A stretch of DNA of 26,631 nucleotides. It comes from Fibrobacter sp. UBA4375. Lineage in GTDB: Bacteria > Fibrobacterota > Fibrobacteria > Fibrobacterales > Fibrobacteraceae. The stretch covers positions 1 through 26,631 of the forward strand of contig DGRZ01000017.1 of assembly GCA_002391195.1 (NCBI GenBank), in the 5' to 3' direction. Shown one piece after another: positions 7,191 through 13,270 of the stretch. Made by a program: the position numbers and the translations under genes. Every line of letters begins with the position of its first letter. The stretch's first letter is position 1. Under the pieces are notes generated by a model. It was not told the DNA's origin, searched no databases, and saw nothing but the letters and a program-made list of their open reading frames with translations.

Positions 7191-7240
7191 GATAGGGGCT
7201 AGGATTTAGGATCTAGGGGCTAGGATCTAGGGAATAGGGG
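7191..7240. repeat. CTAG-rich short tandem repeat
   Basis: TAGGGGCTAGGAT occurs at 7193-7205 and again at 7214-7226, a period of 21 bp, with degenerate TAGGAT and TAGGG pieces between and after. CTAG, normally one of the rarest tetranucleotides in bacterial DNA, occurs four times here. It lies between the sigma gene start and the toxin-antitoxin operon. Confidence 0.6.
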
Positions 7241-7324
7241 TGCGGAGGAAGTCTCCCACTCTCCTAAGGGAACACTCCTGTAAAAAACACGTCAAATATA
7301 GTTTTTTGACTTAGGCATTTTCCG

Positions 7325-7690
7325 CTACTTACTAAAATCAAAAAAAGCTGCGGGATCCGTCCCGAAGATTTCACCGAGTTTTATCGCCATCTTGCGGGAT
7401 ACCGCCCTTCGTCCGTTTTCCATGGCACAGAGGTTCTGAACCTGAATCCCGAGTTTTTCGGCAAGGGTGACCTGCGACCAGTTGCGCAAATCTCGGTTCG
7501 CAACAATCATTTCGCCGGGAGTGGAATCCAGATTCTTGAACCAGTCAGACTCTTCGAAGGGGATCGAATCCTCGTTTTTGCAAACCGCCACATTTTCGGA
7601 CTTGTAGGTATCCTTCAAGAACCTGACAAGCGGAGCAGGGATGTGCTTCGCACGAATTTCAATACGGGGCTTTTTCACGACTGCCAACAT
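7325..7690 (-). CDS. XRE-family antitoxin (HigA-like)
   Basis: The product (121 aa) has a C-terminal helix-turn-helix of the Cro/C1 type at about residues 62-118 (DLRNWSQVTLAEKLGIQVQNLCAMENGRRAVSRKMAIKLGEIF) and an N-terminal arm likely to bind the toxin. The start at 7690 is chosen because GAGGT lies 6 nt upstream; the frame can be extended four codons to a TTG, but that removes the spacing. It overlaps the toxin gene by 32 nt, in toxin-first order as in higBA. It probably represses its own operon through the palindrome at 7898-7916. Confidence 0.85.
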   Translation of the reverse strand: MLAVVKKPRIEIRAKHIPAPLVRFLKDTYKSENVAVCKNEDSIPFEESDWFKNLDSTPGEMIVANRDLRNWSQVTLAEKLGIQVQNLCAMENGRRAVSRKMAIKLGEIFGTDPAAFFDFSK

Positions 7691-7889
7691 AGTAAACCTC
7701 AATATTTATCGACCCGTTCTCACATGTCCAGCAAGCGACCCAATTCAAGGCGATGTGACAATGATACTTGCTATCGCCAAGTTTTGAGTAATGCCAGAAA
7801 AGTGGTTGTGCCTTCAGCTTGTTCTGCACCGCTCTAGGCATCATTTTTGCCGAACGTTCCGCCTTTTTGGTTATGGTCACATTGTACAT
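7659..7889 (-). CDS. RelE/ParE-fold toxin, shortened
   Basis: The product (76 aa) begins MYNVTITKKAERSAKMMP and ends EVYYVGSREKAPY, with YHCHIALNWVACW in the middle. These phrases mark a family of RelE/HigB-like toxins, usually ribonucleases acting on translating ribosomes. It is shorter than the roughly 90 residues I expect: the stretch between the second helix (RAVQNKLKA) and the YSKL strand seems to lack about a dozen residues. The ATG lies 5 nt from a -10 box, so the mRNA is probably leaderless, and no ribosome site is seen. Either a compact active toxin or a weakened one is possible. Confidence 0.75.
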   Translation of the reverse strand: MYNVTITKKAERSAKMMPRAVQNKLKAQPLFWHYSKLGDSKYHCHIALNWVACWTCENGSINIEVYYVGSREKAPY

Positions 7890-7894
7890 GGTTA

Positions 7895-7923
7895 AATATA
7901 ATCAATTTTTGATTATTAGTCAA
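7895..7923 (-). promoter_or_regulatory. Sigma-70 type promoter of the toxin-antitoxin operon
   Basis: On the minus strand TTGACT (7923-7918) and TATATT (7900-7895) are separated by exactly 17 bp. The -10 box ends 5 bp before the toxin ATG, so transcription should begin at or within a base or two of the start codon. Confidence 0.7.
7898..7916. promoter_or_regulatory. Palindromic operator in the toxin-antitoxin promoter
   Basis: ATAATCAATTTTTGATTAT is a perfect 8-bp inverted repeat with a 3-bp centre. It fills the spacer between the -35 and -10 boxes and overlaps the -10, where a bound dimeric XRE antitoxin would block polymerase. Confidence 0.65.
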
Positions 7924-8001
7924 CAAGGTTAAACTTTCAAGGATTAAAAGTTATCAAACAAAATGGCAAAAAACAAGAAATAGCCAAATTTTGCAAACAA
8001 C

Positions 8002-8028
8002 TGTTGACATTTTTCAACAATTTTTTTG
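8002..8028 (+). terminator. Weak hairpin with T-run on the plus strand
   Basis: TGTTGA (8002-8007) pairs with TCAACA (8014-8019), followed by ATTTTTTTG. The form is that of an intrinsic terminator on the plus strand, but no plus-strand gene precedes it. It lies in the 220-bp gap between the toxin start and the hsp20 stop and may stop antisense transcription, or be chance in AT-rich DNA. Confidence 0.25.
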
Positions 8029-8033
8029 AAATG

Positions 8034-8066
8034 TCCAAAAAGAAAGGACATCCTTGCGGATGTCCC
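8034..8066 (-). terminator. Intrinsic terminator of hsp20
   Basis: GGACATCC (minus 8065-8058), a four-base loop and GGATGTCC (8053-8046) form a perfect 8-bp stem, followed on the minus strand by TTTCTTTTTGG. It lies 45 bp beyond the hsp20 stop codon and separates hsp20 from the toxin-antitoxin operon. Confidence 0.75.
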
Positions 8067-8109
8067 TGGTGTTTAAGGAGCACAATGAAGAATCGTTACA
8101 ATCGCCGAG

Positions 8110-8487
8110 TTAGCCCACGGTCAACTTGCGTGCGGAGGCCTGCTGCTTCTTGGCTAGCGAGAAGGTCAACACGCCGTTTTCCAACGAGACCTTGATGTTC
8201 TCGGGGTCAATATCGTCGGCCAGGCGGAAGCTCCGTTCGTAGGTGTACTTGCTATCCTTGCGGGCGCGGGTGGCCTTGACGGTGATGATGTTCTTTTCTA
8301 CCTGCACGTCCAGGTCTTCTTTCTTGACGCCCGGCAACTCCACCTCTAGCACAAAGCCGTTGTCCACTTCGTAGTAGTCGGCCTTGGGAGTGTAGGCGCA
8401 TTCGCCCTGAGCGTTGCAGGCGTTAAAGTTGTCGAGGAAGTTCTGGAGACCATAGAAAGCAGAAGGAAGAATCTGAGTATTGAGCAT
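8110..8487 (-). CDS. Small heat-shock protein, Hsp20/alpha-crystallin family
   Basis: The product (125 aa) is an ATP-independent cytoplasmic chaperone that holds unfolded proteins. The alpha-crystallin domain runs from about residue 35 to 118: DYYEVDNGFVLEVELPGV, then KEDLDVQVEKNIITVKATR, the FRLADDIDPENIKVSLENGVLTFSL core, and a C-terminal LTV that can act as the I/V-x-I/V oligomerisation motif. The N-terminal arm is short. GAGG lies 8 nt before the ATG. Upstream are a strong hairpin (8509-8547) and a perfect sigma-54 promoter match (8573-8589), an unusual control for this family. A clear terminator follows, so the gene is monocistronic. Confidence 0.95.
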   Translation of the reverse strand: MLNTQILPSAFYGLQNFLDNFNACNAQGECAYTPKADYYEVDNGFVLEVELPGVKKEDLDVQVEKNIITVKATRARKDSKYTYERSFRLADDIDPENIKVSLENGVLTFSLAKKQQASARKLTVG

Positions 8488-8497
8488 AATTTTAACC

Positions 8498-8563
8498 TCA
8501 CTGGTTGTGGGTCCCTGGCCTTGGCGGTTTGCCTTGGCCGGGGACCCGTTTTTTTGTTTTCAT
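8498..8563 (-). CDS. Possible 21-codon leader peptide before hsp20
   Basis: An ATG at 8563 opens a 21-codon frame rich in Lys, Pro and Gly (MKTKKRVPGQGKPPRPGTHN and a final Gln). Its TGA (8500-8498) overlaps the GAGG ribosome site of hsp20. AGGAG lies one base before the ATG, too close for normal use. However, the predicted sigma-54 transcript start falls at about 8562, so the ATG could be the 5' end of a leaderless message. The frame spans the 8509-8547 hairpin. It may be chance; only its placement makes it notable. Confidence 0.2.
   Translation of the reverse strand: MKTKKRVPGQGKPPRPGTHNQ
8509..8560 (+). terminator. Strong hairpin in the hsp20 leader; terminator form on the plus strand
   Basis: GGGTCCC (8509-8515) pairs with GGGACCC (8541-8547), and the stem continues with GGCC and GGC blocks broken by single or double mismatches. 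On the plus strand it is followed by GTTTTTTTGTTTT, an intrinsic terminator shape, yet no plus-strand gene precedes it. On the minus strand the hairpin lies in the untranslated leader of hsp20, 10 bases before its ribosome site. It may insulate, attenuate or stabilise the hsp20 message. Confidence 0.5.
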
Positions 8564-8572
8564 ACTCCTATA

Positions 8573-8589
8573 TGCAAAGGCCGTGCCAA
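8573..8589 (-). promoter_or_regulatory. Sigma-54 (RpoN) promoter upstream of hsp20
   Basis: The minus strand reads TTGGCACGGCCTTTGCA, matching every position of the sigma-54 consensus YTGGCACGRNNNTTGCW. GG (-24) and GC (-12) are separated by exactly 10 bp. The predicted start is near 8562, giving a leader of about 75 nt before the hsp20 ATG at 8487. The sigma-54 gene itself lies at 13300-14952. An ATP-dependent enhancer-binding activator would be needed; none is encoded in the window. Confidence 0.78.
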
Positions 8590-8596
8590 TTTTTGC

Positions 8597-8637
8597 AGAA
8601 GACGGCACCCATTCGGAAAAAATGCCAGAAAACGGCA
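8597..8637. promoter_or_regulatory. Two direct repeats upstream of the sigma-54 promoter (possible activator sites)
   Basis: AGAAGACGGCA (8597-8607) and AGAAAACGGCA (8627-8637) match at 10 of 11 positions and are exactly 30 bp apart, about three helical turns. They lie roughly 35-75 bp upstream of the predicted sigma-54 start. They could bind the enhancer protein, though such sites are usually further upstream. Confidence 0.3.
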
Positions 8638-8668
8638 AAAAATGGCGTTTTTGGGGTGAAAATGGGAG

Positions 8669-8714
8669 ATCCCCGCCGGAGTTTACCCCGCACTTGATGC
8701 GGGGCGGGGATGAC
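8669..8714 (+). repeat. ATGAC-tailed hairpin repeat (form with an inner arm)
   Basis: ATCCCCGCC (8669-8677) pairs with GGCGGGGAT (8703-8711), followed by GAC. An inner hairpin, CCCCGC/GCGGGG (8686-8691 and 8699-8704), lies between them around ACTTGAT. It has the same frame and orientation as the copies at 2499 and 8803. It lies in the 370-bp gene-free gap between hsp20 and the TolC-family gene. Confidence 0.65.
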
Positions 8715-8743
8715 AAAGCGGACATCCCTTTCAATAAGAAACA

Positions 8744-8769
8744 CCCCTGTTTCAGGTAAGAAACAGGGG
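8744..8769 (-). terminator. Terminator of the TolC-family gene
   Basis: CCCCTGTTTC and GAAACAGGGG form a perfect 10-bp stem with a 6-base loop. On the minus strand TGTTTCTTATT follows, about 90 bp beyond the TolC-family stop codon. The plus strand also has a T-rich tail (GTTTTGTTTTT), so it may work in both directions. Confidence 0.6.
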
Positions 8770-8802
8770 GACGTTTTGTTTTTAAGCGGGCAAGAAAAGG
8801 AG

Positions 8803-8849
8803 ATCCCCGCCTTGGTTCGACTTCGCTCACCACAGGTCGCGGGGATGAC
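8803..8849 (+). repeat. ATGAC-tailed hairpin repeat (form with an inner arm)
   Basis: ATCCCCGC (8803-8810) pairs with GCGGGGAT (8839-8846), followed by GAC. The inner part holds a TTCGACTTCGCTCACC arm of the type seen in other intergenic repeats. It ends 9 bp before the TolC-family stop codon. Confidence 0.65.
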
Positions 8850-8857
8850 AGGTTGGG

Positions 8858-10153
8858 TTAGTCCAGCAGGCCCTGGTACAGGTCCAAGAGCTTGCGGGAA
8901 AGGAGGCTCGTGTACTTGGCGTTGTTCAGGGAGACCTGTGCCGATTCCAGGCTGTTTTTCTGGTTCAGGTAGTCGGTGTAGGTCAGCGCCCCCAGCCTGC
9001 GCTGCTCTTCGGCCACCTTCAGGGCTTCCTGCTCGGCGGCCACCTGCAAGACGGCAGCCTTCCACTGCAAATCGGCGCTGAGGGCATTCAGGTAGAGCTT
9101 CTCGATGCTGTTTTCCAAATTCTTTGCCGTCTCCTGCAGGCCCACCTGGGTTTCGGCCTCGTTCACCTGGGCCAGCAGCACCTTGTTGGCGGTAGCCCCC
9201 GCGTCAATGATGGGGATGTTGATACCAAGGGTCACGGAATTCTGCCAGCCGTACTTGAGCTGGTCCTTGTAGCCCTTGGATTCCCAGGCCTGCAAGCCTG
9301 TGCTGGAATTTGCCCCCAGGGTCACGGAGATAGAGCTGTTCTTGCCTGCCACCTTGGTGTTCTTCTGGGCGGCCTTCACAGAAATGCTGTCGGATTTAAG
9401 CCCGGGGTGAGCCGCACGAATGCGGGCCTGCAGCTCGCCGTATTCCGGCAGGGGCGGCAAGGAATCCGGATTGTTCATATTGATTTCGGGAGCGGACACG
9501 TCGAACTCTTCGATCTCGGGCAGTTCCAGCAGCTGCCGGAGCGTGGTCCTTGCGGTAGAGACCTTCAGTTCGGCCGTAATCTTTGCCGCCTGTTTCTGGA
9601 GCACACTGGCCTCGGACTGGGTCAGGTCCTTCTTGGTCACGGAACCTACCCCGTAGAGGTTCGTAAAGTATTCGAATTCCGCCTGGGCCACCTCTACCGC
9701 GTAATCCGCCGTCCGCAAGTTTTCCTTGGCCAGAAGCAGGCTCATGTAGGCGTTCAGCACGTTTTCTTGTACGGTGCGTTTGGTCTGCCGGGTCGAAAGT
9801 TCCGCCGCCTCCCGGCTCAATTCCTTAGCCTCTACGTTCAGGCTGGTGGCACCGCCGTCCCACAGGGTCACGGAGCCGTTCAAACCCAGGTTCAGGCGGT
9901 AATGGTCTTCTTGATCTACAAAGGGGTGGTCGTAAAGGGTATTCTGGATACTGGCCGAAACCGTGGGGTAATGCCCGATTTTTGCCTGCTTGACATTTAC
10001 CTGAGCCTGCTGCTCCCGGAGCTTAGCCGTTTCCAGCGTAAGGCTTTTTTCGGCCGCCTGCTTGAGGCAGGCCTCCAAAGTCCAAGACGTACCGGCATGC
10101 AAAAGCGTCGCTGCCACTAAAATCCCAAACAAGGAGGCTTTCGTGATATTCAT
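8858..10153 (-). CDS. TolC-family outer-membrane efflux protein
   Basis: The product (431 aa) has a signal peptide (MNITKASLFGILVAATLLHAG) and two similar halves of long helices, the outer-membrane efflux protein pattern. Marks are WTLEACLKQAAEKSLTLETAKL at the mature start, LRQLLEL and the alanine/glutamine-rich helices near 120-200 and 330-420, each half carrying short barrel strands. Such proteins form a trimeric channel through outer membrane and periplasm for type I secretion or drug efflux. No adaptor or pump is adjacent, so the partner is unknown. AAGG lies only 2 nt before the ATG. The gene follows dksA in the same direction after a 118-bp gap containing a hairpin repeat, so it may have its own promoter. 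Confidence 0.92.
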   Translation of the reverse strand: MNITKASLFGILVAATLLHAGTSWTLEACLKQAAEKSLTLETAKLREQQAQVNVKQAKIGHYPTVSASIQNTLYDHPFVDQEDHYRLNLGLNGSVTLWDGGATSLNVEAKELSREAAELSTRQTKRTVQENVLNAYMSLLLAKENLRTADYAVEVAQAEFEYFTNLYGVGSVTKKDLTQSEASVLQKQAAKITAELKVSTARTTLRQLLELPEIEEFDVSAPEINMNNPDSLPPLPEYGELQARIRAAHPGLKSDSISVKAAQKNTKVAGKNSSISVTLGANSSTGLQAWESKGYKDQLKYGWQNSVTLGINIPIIDAGATANKVLLAQVNEAETQVGLQETAKNLENSIEKLYLNALSADLQWKAAVLQVAAEQEALKVAEEQRRLGALTYTDYLNQKNSLESAQVSLNNAKYTSLLSRKLLDLYQGLLD

Positions 10154-10206
10154 GACCTTTAGATGCTTGACAATGACGGAGGGTTGCGTCTCTTTTCCTC
10201 AAGTGG

Positions 10207-10229
10207 ATCCTCGCCTTCGCGAGGATGAC
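10207..10229 (+). repeat. ATGAC-tailed hairpin repeat (simple form)
   Basis: ATCCTCGC pairs with GCGAGGAT around a CTTC loop, followed by GAC. It sits between the TolC-family gene start (10153) and the dksA stop (10272) and shows the same frame as the other copies with a different stem sequence. Confidence 0.7.
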
Positions 10230-10271
10230 GTTCCTAGCCAGCAACCACTAACCACGGACTTTCAGTCCTGA

Positions 10272-10745
10272 TTACCTTCCCGCATTCTTTTTCATCATCT
10301 CGCGACGCTGTTCTTCGGCAAAGAGGCGGGCCATCTCGATACGGTTGATTTCCTGCTCTTTCTTCTTGGTCTCTTCCTTGCAGTTCACGCACTTGGTGGC
10401 GGTAGGCACTGCCATGAGACGGGCCTTGGGAATCAACTGCTGGCACACCTTGCACACGCCGAAGGTGCCCTTCTTGATACGCTGGAGCGCCTCTTCCAGA
10501 TAAACCAGGTACTTGCCTTCGCGGGCCGCCAGGGAGAACGTAGTCTCGAGAGCGTTGTAGTCGGTAGCGGAATCGGCACTGTCGGAATCCCCGCCGTCGC
10601 CGGACTGGTGCTTTTGGCCCTGGAATGCATTGGACTTTTCGGTCTCGCTCTGGGCGGTCACCAGCTGGCGCCGTTTTTCCAGAAGCATCTCCTCAAAAAA
10701 CTTGAGGTCTGCAGCACTCATCTTTGCAGGTTTCTTTTCGGCCAT
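10272..10745 (-). CDS. dksA: DksA/TraR-family RNA polymerase-binding protein
   Basis: The product (157 aa) has the DksA layout: a coiled-coil hairpin (about residues 11-95), an acidic tip with DSADSA at 55-60 comparable to the DxxDxA of E. coli DksA, and a four-cysteine zinc finger with Cys98, Cys101, Cys119 and Cys122. DksA enters the secondary channel of RNA polymerase and, with ppGpp, retunes rRNA and amino-acid promoters. A strong AAGGAG precedes the ATG. It lies 80 bp downstream of the mlaD-like gene in the same direction. Other DksA-like proteins exist, so the symbol rests on the full finger and the tip residues. Confidence 0.88.
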   Translation of the reverse strand: MAEKKPAKMSAADLKFFEEMLLEKRRQLVTAQSETEKSNAFQGQKHQSGDGGDSDSADSATDYNALETTFSLAAREGKYLVYLEEALQRIKKGTFGVCKVCQQLIPKARLMAVPTATKCVNCKEETKKKEQEINRIEMARLFAEEQRREMMKKNAGR

Positions 10746-10825
10746 AGTTCGCTCCTTTCTTGGGGTTCCCTTCTTAATCTTTTTCGTGTTAAACTAAATT
10801 ATTTTTTTCAAAAGAGGACACAATT

Positions 10826-11743
10826 TTAGAAAATATCCATATTTAATCTAAGGCCCTGTTTCTTGACGTCTGCGATTAGGCCGTCAATATCGGCACCTAT
10901 GCGGTCCAGTTCCTTAATTATGTCGCCTTTTTTAGACAAAATCAGCCCCATGGTGTTGTCGTCCTGGGAGAGTTTCGCCTGGATGGTTTCAAGTTCCGTT
11001 CTAAGCCCGCGGACCTGGCTCAAGAGGGTATCTACATGAGCCACAAGGTTTTCCATTTTCTGGACGGTGCCCTCGGCCCTTTCGGGAACATTCCCCAGGC
11101 TGGATTTCGCCTTGTCCAGAGTGCCTTCGGCCTTTGAAAGCAGGTCCTTGGCCTCGCCCACCCATTCCTGGACCGATTCCTGCGATGTCCCGACCAGATT
11201 ATCTGCCTTCTTGAGCACGCGGTCAAGACGCTTGCCCGCTGTACCCTTGGTCACGGAGTCCTTCAGGGCGCCAATCTGGGTGGCGATGGAGTCCAGTTCC
11301 GAGAGGATAAAGGCAATGTTTCGGCCTATGGCGTTGGCGCCCTCTTCGTAGTAGCCGTTCACCGTATCGCCGTCGGCAACCAGATCCTTTGAATCCCCGG
11401 TCAACACGCTGAGTTCACGCTCGCCCATAAGCCCTGCCGTTTTCAGGCGGAACTCGGAGTTTTTCGGAATCTTGGTATCGGCAAGCACGCGGGCCGTCAC
11501 ATAGACCGCTTCGTCTGTCAGCTGCACCTTCTCGATTTCGCCCTTGGTGATTCCGCGAACTTCTACGCGGTTGCCCGGAGAAAGAGTTCCGACGCTTTCG
11601 TAGCGCACCACAAAACTGTAGCGGTCATGGTGAGGGCTTGCCGGATGGAACAGGTACAGGGCCATACCGCACCCGACCACGATAATCGAGAAGACGACAA
11701 AGGGGAATAAATTGGAACGGAATTTTCGACGGAAGCTATTCAT
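10826..11743 (-). CDS. MlaD-family (MCE domain) lipid-transport protein
   Basis: The product (305 aa) has one N-terminal membrane helix (about residues 13-32), an MCE domain at about 42-120 (FVVRYESVGTLSPGNRVEVRG, KTAGLMGERELSVLTG) and a long helical, coiled-coil tail (about 140-300). Such proteins bind lipid in the periplasm and work with a MlaE/MlaF-type ABC transporter in moving phospholipids between membranes. Those partners are not in this window. The ATG overlaps the end of hprK by 8 nt, and no good ribosome site is seen, so translation is probably coupled. Confidence 0.88.
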   Translation of the reverse strand: MNSFRRKFRSNLFPFVVFSIIVVGCGMALYLFHPASPHHDRYSFVVRYESVGTLSPGNRVEVRGITKGEIEKVQLTDEAVYVTARVLADTKIPKNSEFRLKTAGLMGERELSVLTGDSKDLVADGDTVNGYYEEGANAIGRNIAFILSELDSIATQIGALKDSVTKGTAGKRLDRVLKKADNLVGTSQESVQEWVGEAKDLLSKAEGTLDKAKSSLGNVPERAEGTVQKMENLVAHVDTLLSQVRGLRTELETIQAKLSQDDNTMGLILSKKGDIIKELDRIGADIDGLIADVKKQGLRLNMDIF

Positions 11744-12767
11744 AGGGGGACCAGTTCTCCGGCTCCATTTCCAAGAGGTCGTCGGTGTATTCGCCCTTCG
11801 CCTTGGCCTTGATTTTCTGCATCAGGTTTTCATTGAAATCCCGGGCCACGTTCTGGCCGTTCATTTTCATGAGGGCGTTCATGGCAATCACTTCGCAAAT
11901 CACCGTCAGGTTCTTGCCCGGCGACACGGGAATCACAATCTTCGGAATAGAAACGCCCATGACGACTTCGTCCAGCTCGTTCAGCCCCGTGCGCTCGTAA
12001 GAAACGTTCTGGCTCCAGGGCTGGAGTTCCACGATGACTTCAATCTTTTTCACCTTGCGGATAGCGTGGATACCGAACATGGAGCGAATGTCCAATAGGC
12101 CCACCCCGCGGATTTCCATGTGGTGGCGGATCAGGGGGTCGGGGCGTCCGATAATCACGTTGCCCACGTGGCTTACATGAACCACATCGTCGGCCACCAT
12201 GCGGTGCCCGCTTTCTACCAGGTCCAGCACGCATTCGGACTTGCCCACGTTGCTGTCGCCCACAAAGAGCATGCCTATACCATAGACATCCACGAGACTC
12301 CCGTGGATAATGGCGTGAGGCGCAAAGAATTCCTCGAGAATTCTCTGGGCAATCTTGTTGAACTCGTAGGTGTGGAGCGTCGTAGAGAACAGCGGGATAT
12401 GCAGCTTGCTGCACATGGCCCGAAGTTCCGGGTGGGGCATCTGGGCATGGGTCACCACCCACATGGGCGCCTTGAAAACGGAAAGGCTTTCAAAAACCTT
12501 CACGCGACCCGCAGTACCCAGAGATTCCAGGTAGTTCCATTCCGTATGGCCCACCACCTGGATTTGCTCCGAACTATAAACTTTGGTATAACCCGCCATG
12601 GCAAGGCCAGGGCGGTGGATACCGCTTTCGGCAATGTTTGTGTTCAGGTCCTCTTCCGGAGAATGGAGGGCCAGCTGCAAATCCTTGCCGTAGCGACAGA
12701 AAAAGTCTCGCACCGAGAGTTTTTCCCGGTGCAAAACCTTGATGTCTTTCAGTCTGGATTCAGCCAT
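11736..12767 (-). CDS. hprK: HPr kinase/phosphorylase
   Basis: The product (343 aa) is the bifunctional Ser kinase/phosphorylase that modifies HPr in carbon regulation. The N-terminal domain covers about 1-130. The kinase domain shows a conserved IHGSLVDVYG around His155, the P-loop GDSNVGKSE at 170-178 (usually GDSGxGKSE), ADD at 192-194 and the family signature MEIRGVGLLDIRSMFG at 217-232, then PVSPGKNLTVICEVIAMN near the end. Length is normal. Its ATG overlaps the hpf stop as TAATG. No HPr or other PTS gene is in the window. In many proteobacteria ptsN occupies this position beside rpoN and hpf. Confidence 0.95.
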   Translation of the reverse strand: MAESRLKDIKVLHREKLSVRDFFCRYGKDLQLALHSPEEDLNTNIAESGIHRPGLAMAGYTKVYSSEQIQVVGHTEWNYLESLGTAGRVKVFESLSVFKAPMWVVTHAQMPHPELRAMCSKLHIPLFSTTLHTYEFNKIAQRILEEFFAPHAIIHGSLVDVYGIGMLFVGDSNVGKSECVLDLVESGHRMVADDVVHVSHVGNVIIGRPDPLIRHHMEIRGVGLLDIRSMFGIHAIRKVKKIEVIVELQPWSQNVSYERTGLNELDEVVMGVSIPKIVIPVSPGKNLTVICEVIAMNALMKMNGQNVARDFNENLMQKIKAKAKGEYTDDLLEMEPENWSPYE

Positions 12768-13084
12768 TAGGACAAATCAGAGAGGGGCTGGGCACGATGA
12801 TCGTTCTGCTTTTCGTTGGCCTTCTTCAGCTGGGTCTTGACTCTTTCCAGGGCCACGTCCACAGCCTTGCCCATGTTCTCTTCGTCGGCAGAAGCCACCA
12901 CCACGGAGCCCGTGATGTTCACCGAGATTTCGCAATGGCGCTGGTGCTCCACTTCGTGATCCAAAATGACGGAGGCTCCCGTGATGTTCGGGTAGAACTT
13001 TGCCAGTTTGTCCATTTCTTCTTGAATCCTATCCTGGAGACCGGCAGATGCATTAAAATGACGGGCAGAAAATTGAATATCCAT
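12767..13084 (-). CDS. hpf: Ribosome hibernation-promoting factor, short form
   Basis: The product (105 aa, begins MDIQFSARHFNASAGLQDRI) is a short HPF/YfiA-type protein that binds the 30S subunit in resting cells. The single beta-alpha-beta domain covers about residues 1-95 and lacks the C-terminal dimerisation domain of long HPF. The start at 13084 is chosen because GGAGG lies 7 nt upstream; the frame opens 10 codons earlier without a ribosome site. It follows rpoN in the same direction after 215 bp and is joined to hprK by TAATG, so hpf and hprK are co-translated. Confidence 0.93.
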   Translation of the reverse strand: MDIQFSARHFNASAGLQDRIQEEMDKLAKFYPNITGASVILDHEVEHQRHCEISVNITGSVVVASADEENMGKAVDVALERVKTQLKKANEKQNDHRAQPLSDLS

Positions 13085-13141
13085 TGTAAACCTCCGTATG
13101 TTGAGATGGCACATTTCGATGTTCTAGCATCGCATCTAGAG

Positions 13142-13171
13142 TATATACATCTTTTTTTATGAAAAAAGCAA
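13142..13171 (-). promoter_or_regulatory. Possible promoter of hpf-hprK
   Basis: On the minus strand TTGCTT (13171-13166) and TATATA (13147-13142) are 18 bp apart in an AT-rich region, about 60 bp before the hpf start. The match is moderate, but the 215-bp gap after rpoN makes a promoter here likely. Confidence 0.35.
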
Positions 13172-13270
13172 ATATAATATGTTTTTTTCGAAAAATAATT
13201 CGCCCAATTTGGAATAATGAGGGGAATTTTCGGGAAATTTCGGATTAATTGCAGGATATTCGCGTTTATT

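Noticed and set aside
8709..9081. Plus-strand open frame overlapping the end of the TolC-family gene
   Set aside because: It is formed by a hairpin repeat and the antisense of the TolC-family gene; composition is Pro/Gly/Arg-rich with no ribosome site.
10023..10244. 73-codon minus-strand open frame beginning NVILAKARIHL-like sequence
   Set aside because: It is the translation of an intergenic hairpin repeat running into the TolC-family gene in another frame.
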